A stretch of DNA of 38,052 nt from Aurantimonas coralicida. Its GTDB lineage: Bacteria; Pseudomonadota; Alphaproteobacteria; Rhizobiales; Rhizobiaceae. Below the pieces are notes generated by a model that was given only the letters and a program-made list of their open reading frames with translations, searched no databases and had not been told where the DNA came from. The stretch is from the NCBI GenBank assembly GCA_011050685.1, contig DRFF01000196.1, positions 1 through 38,052 on the forward strand. The letters are read 5' to 3'. The translations under genes and the position numbers were made by a program. Below, piece by piece: positions 37,570 to 38,052 of the stretch (positions are counted from its first letter, which is position 1; each line of letters opens with the position of its first letter).

Positions 37570-38052
37570 TTGACGCTTCTCGGCCCCACCAACAGCGAGG
37601 TGCGCTCCAACGGCGTGAGCCTTGCCGAGCCGCGTGACTTCCTGGCGCTACTCAAGCCTCGGGTCATGTCGCTGGTGGTTCTCACCGCGATCACCGGCCT
37701 CGCGCTGGCCCCTGGCTCTTTGCATCCGACGCTCGCGGTTATCTCGATCCTGTCGATCGCGATCGGCGCGGGCGCTTCGGGCGCGCTCAACATGTGGTAT
37801 GACGCGGACATCGACGGCGTTATGACGCGCACGGCGAAGCGGCCGATCCCGGCCGGGCGTGTCGAGCCGGAGACGGCACTGGCCTTCGGGCTCGGGCTGT
37901 CTTTGCTGGCGGTTTCGCTGCTCGGTCTCGCCTCGAACTGGTTCGCCGCCGGGCTGCTCGCCTTCACGATCTTCTTTTACGCCGTCGTCTACACCATGTG
38001 GCTGAAGCGCTCGACGCCCCAGAACATCGTCATCGGCGGCGCGGCGGGAGCC
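37570..38052 (+). CDS. ctaB: Protoheme IX farnesyltransferase, 5' part (runs off the window)
   Basis: The first 161 residues of the membrane prenyltransferase that turns heme b into heme O for the aa3 oxidase. The family opening [18 protein letters not shown] and the substrate motif [20 protein letters not shown] are plain, followed by PAGRVEP and [12 protein letters not shown]. No ATG fits the frame near the 5' end. I chose TTG at 37570, with CGAGG 6 nt upstream; GTG at 37600 or 37615 are alternatives. It follows ctaD after 135 bp on the same strand. The downstream half lies beyond base 38052. Confidence 0.92.
   Translation, partial: MTLLGPTNSEVRSNGVSLAEPRDFLALLKPRVMSLVVLTAITGLALAPGSLHPTLAVISILSIAIGAGASGALNMWYDADIDGVMTRTAKRPIPAGRVEPETALAFGLGLSLLAVSLLGLASNWFAAGLLAFTIFFYAVVYTMWLKRSTPQNIVIGGAAGA

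Overview
The window is about 65% GC DNA from an alphaproteobacterium, most likely of the order Hyphomicrobiales (Rhizobiales). The reasons are the gene neighbourhoods (HDAC-xseB-dxs-tlyA, tldD-cobB, ialB-ctaC-ctaD-ctaB, ubiA/purD), Rhizobiales-type families (DUF6101, DUF1344, IalB, RT0821/Lpp0805 lipoprotein), a two-subunit glycyl-tRNA synthetase, RIME-like palindromic repeats, and single matches to the CtrA and EcfG consensus sites. The genus cannot be assigned. Bases 1-19 are a Nextera transposase adapter, so the left edge is an assembly artefact.

Layout. 20-1141: 3' part of glyS carrying an in-frame palindromic repeat. 1248-2987: CtrA-type site, structured leader and a secreted GH25 muramidase. 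3041-3436: EcfG-type stress promoter, small membrane protein and strong terminator. 3486-6759: threonylcarbamoyl-AMP synthase, a D-2-hydroxyglutarate/D-lactate dehydrogenase-type flavoprotein, DUF6101. 6776-9220: divergent ubiA and purD. 9279-18717: a beta-oxidation region with fadE, thiolase, fadJ, a second acyl-CoA dehydrogenase, an enoyl-CoA hydratase/isomerase and an opposing FAH-family gene. The two acyl-CoA dehydrogenase genes share a 19-bp operator-like motif. 18737-26335: leftward block with DedA, two RNA methyltransferases, dxs, xseB and an HDAC-like deacylase, interrupted on the plus strand by a broken brnA antitoxin gene beside palindromic repeats. 25463-30462: FG-GAP protein, aroC, histidine phosphatase, fabI and a J-protein, all leftward, with a rightward DUF1344 gene. 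30589-34518: lipoprotein, pdxH, cobB, tldD and ialB. 34892-38052: ctaC-ctaD-ctaB of the aa3 cytochrome c oxidase, the last gene cut by the right edge.

Function. Most of this is core metabolism: isoprenoid (dxs), quinone and heme side chains (ubiA, ctaB), respiration (ctaC, ctaD), fatty acid synthesis and breakdown (fabI; fadE-thiolase-fadJ), purine, aromatic and B6 synthesis (purD, aroC, pdxH), and translation or RNA modification (glyS, tsaC, tlyA, the TrmA-family enzyme). I found no phage, CRISPR, secondary-metabolite or defence system and no wholly new system. The points worth a second look are the repeat inside glyS, the shared fatty-acid operator, the CtrA and EcfG sites, and the degraded brnA locus.
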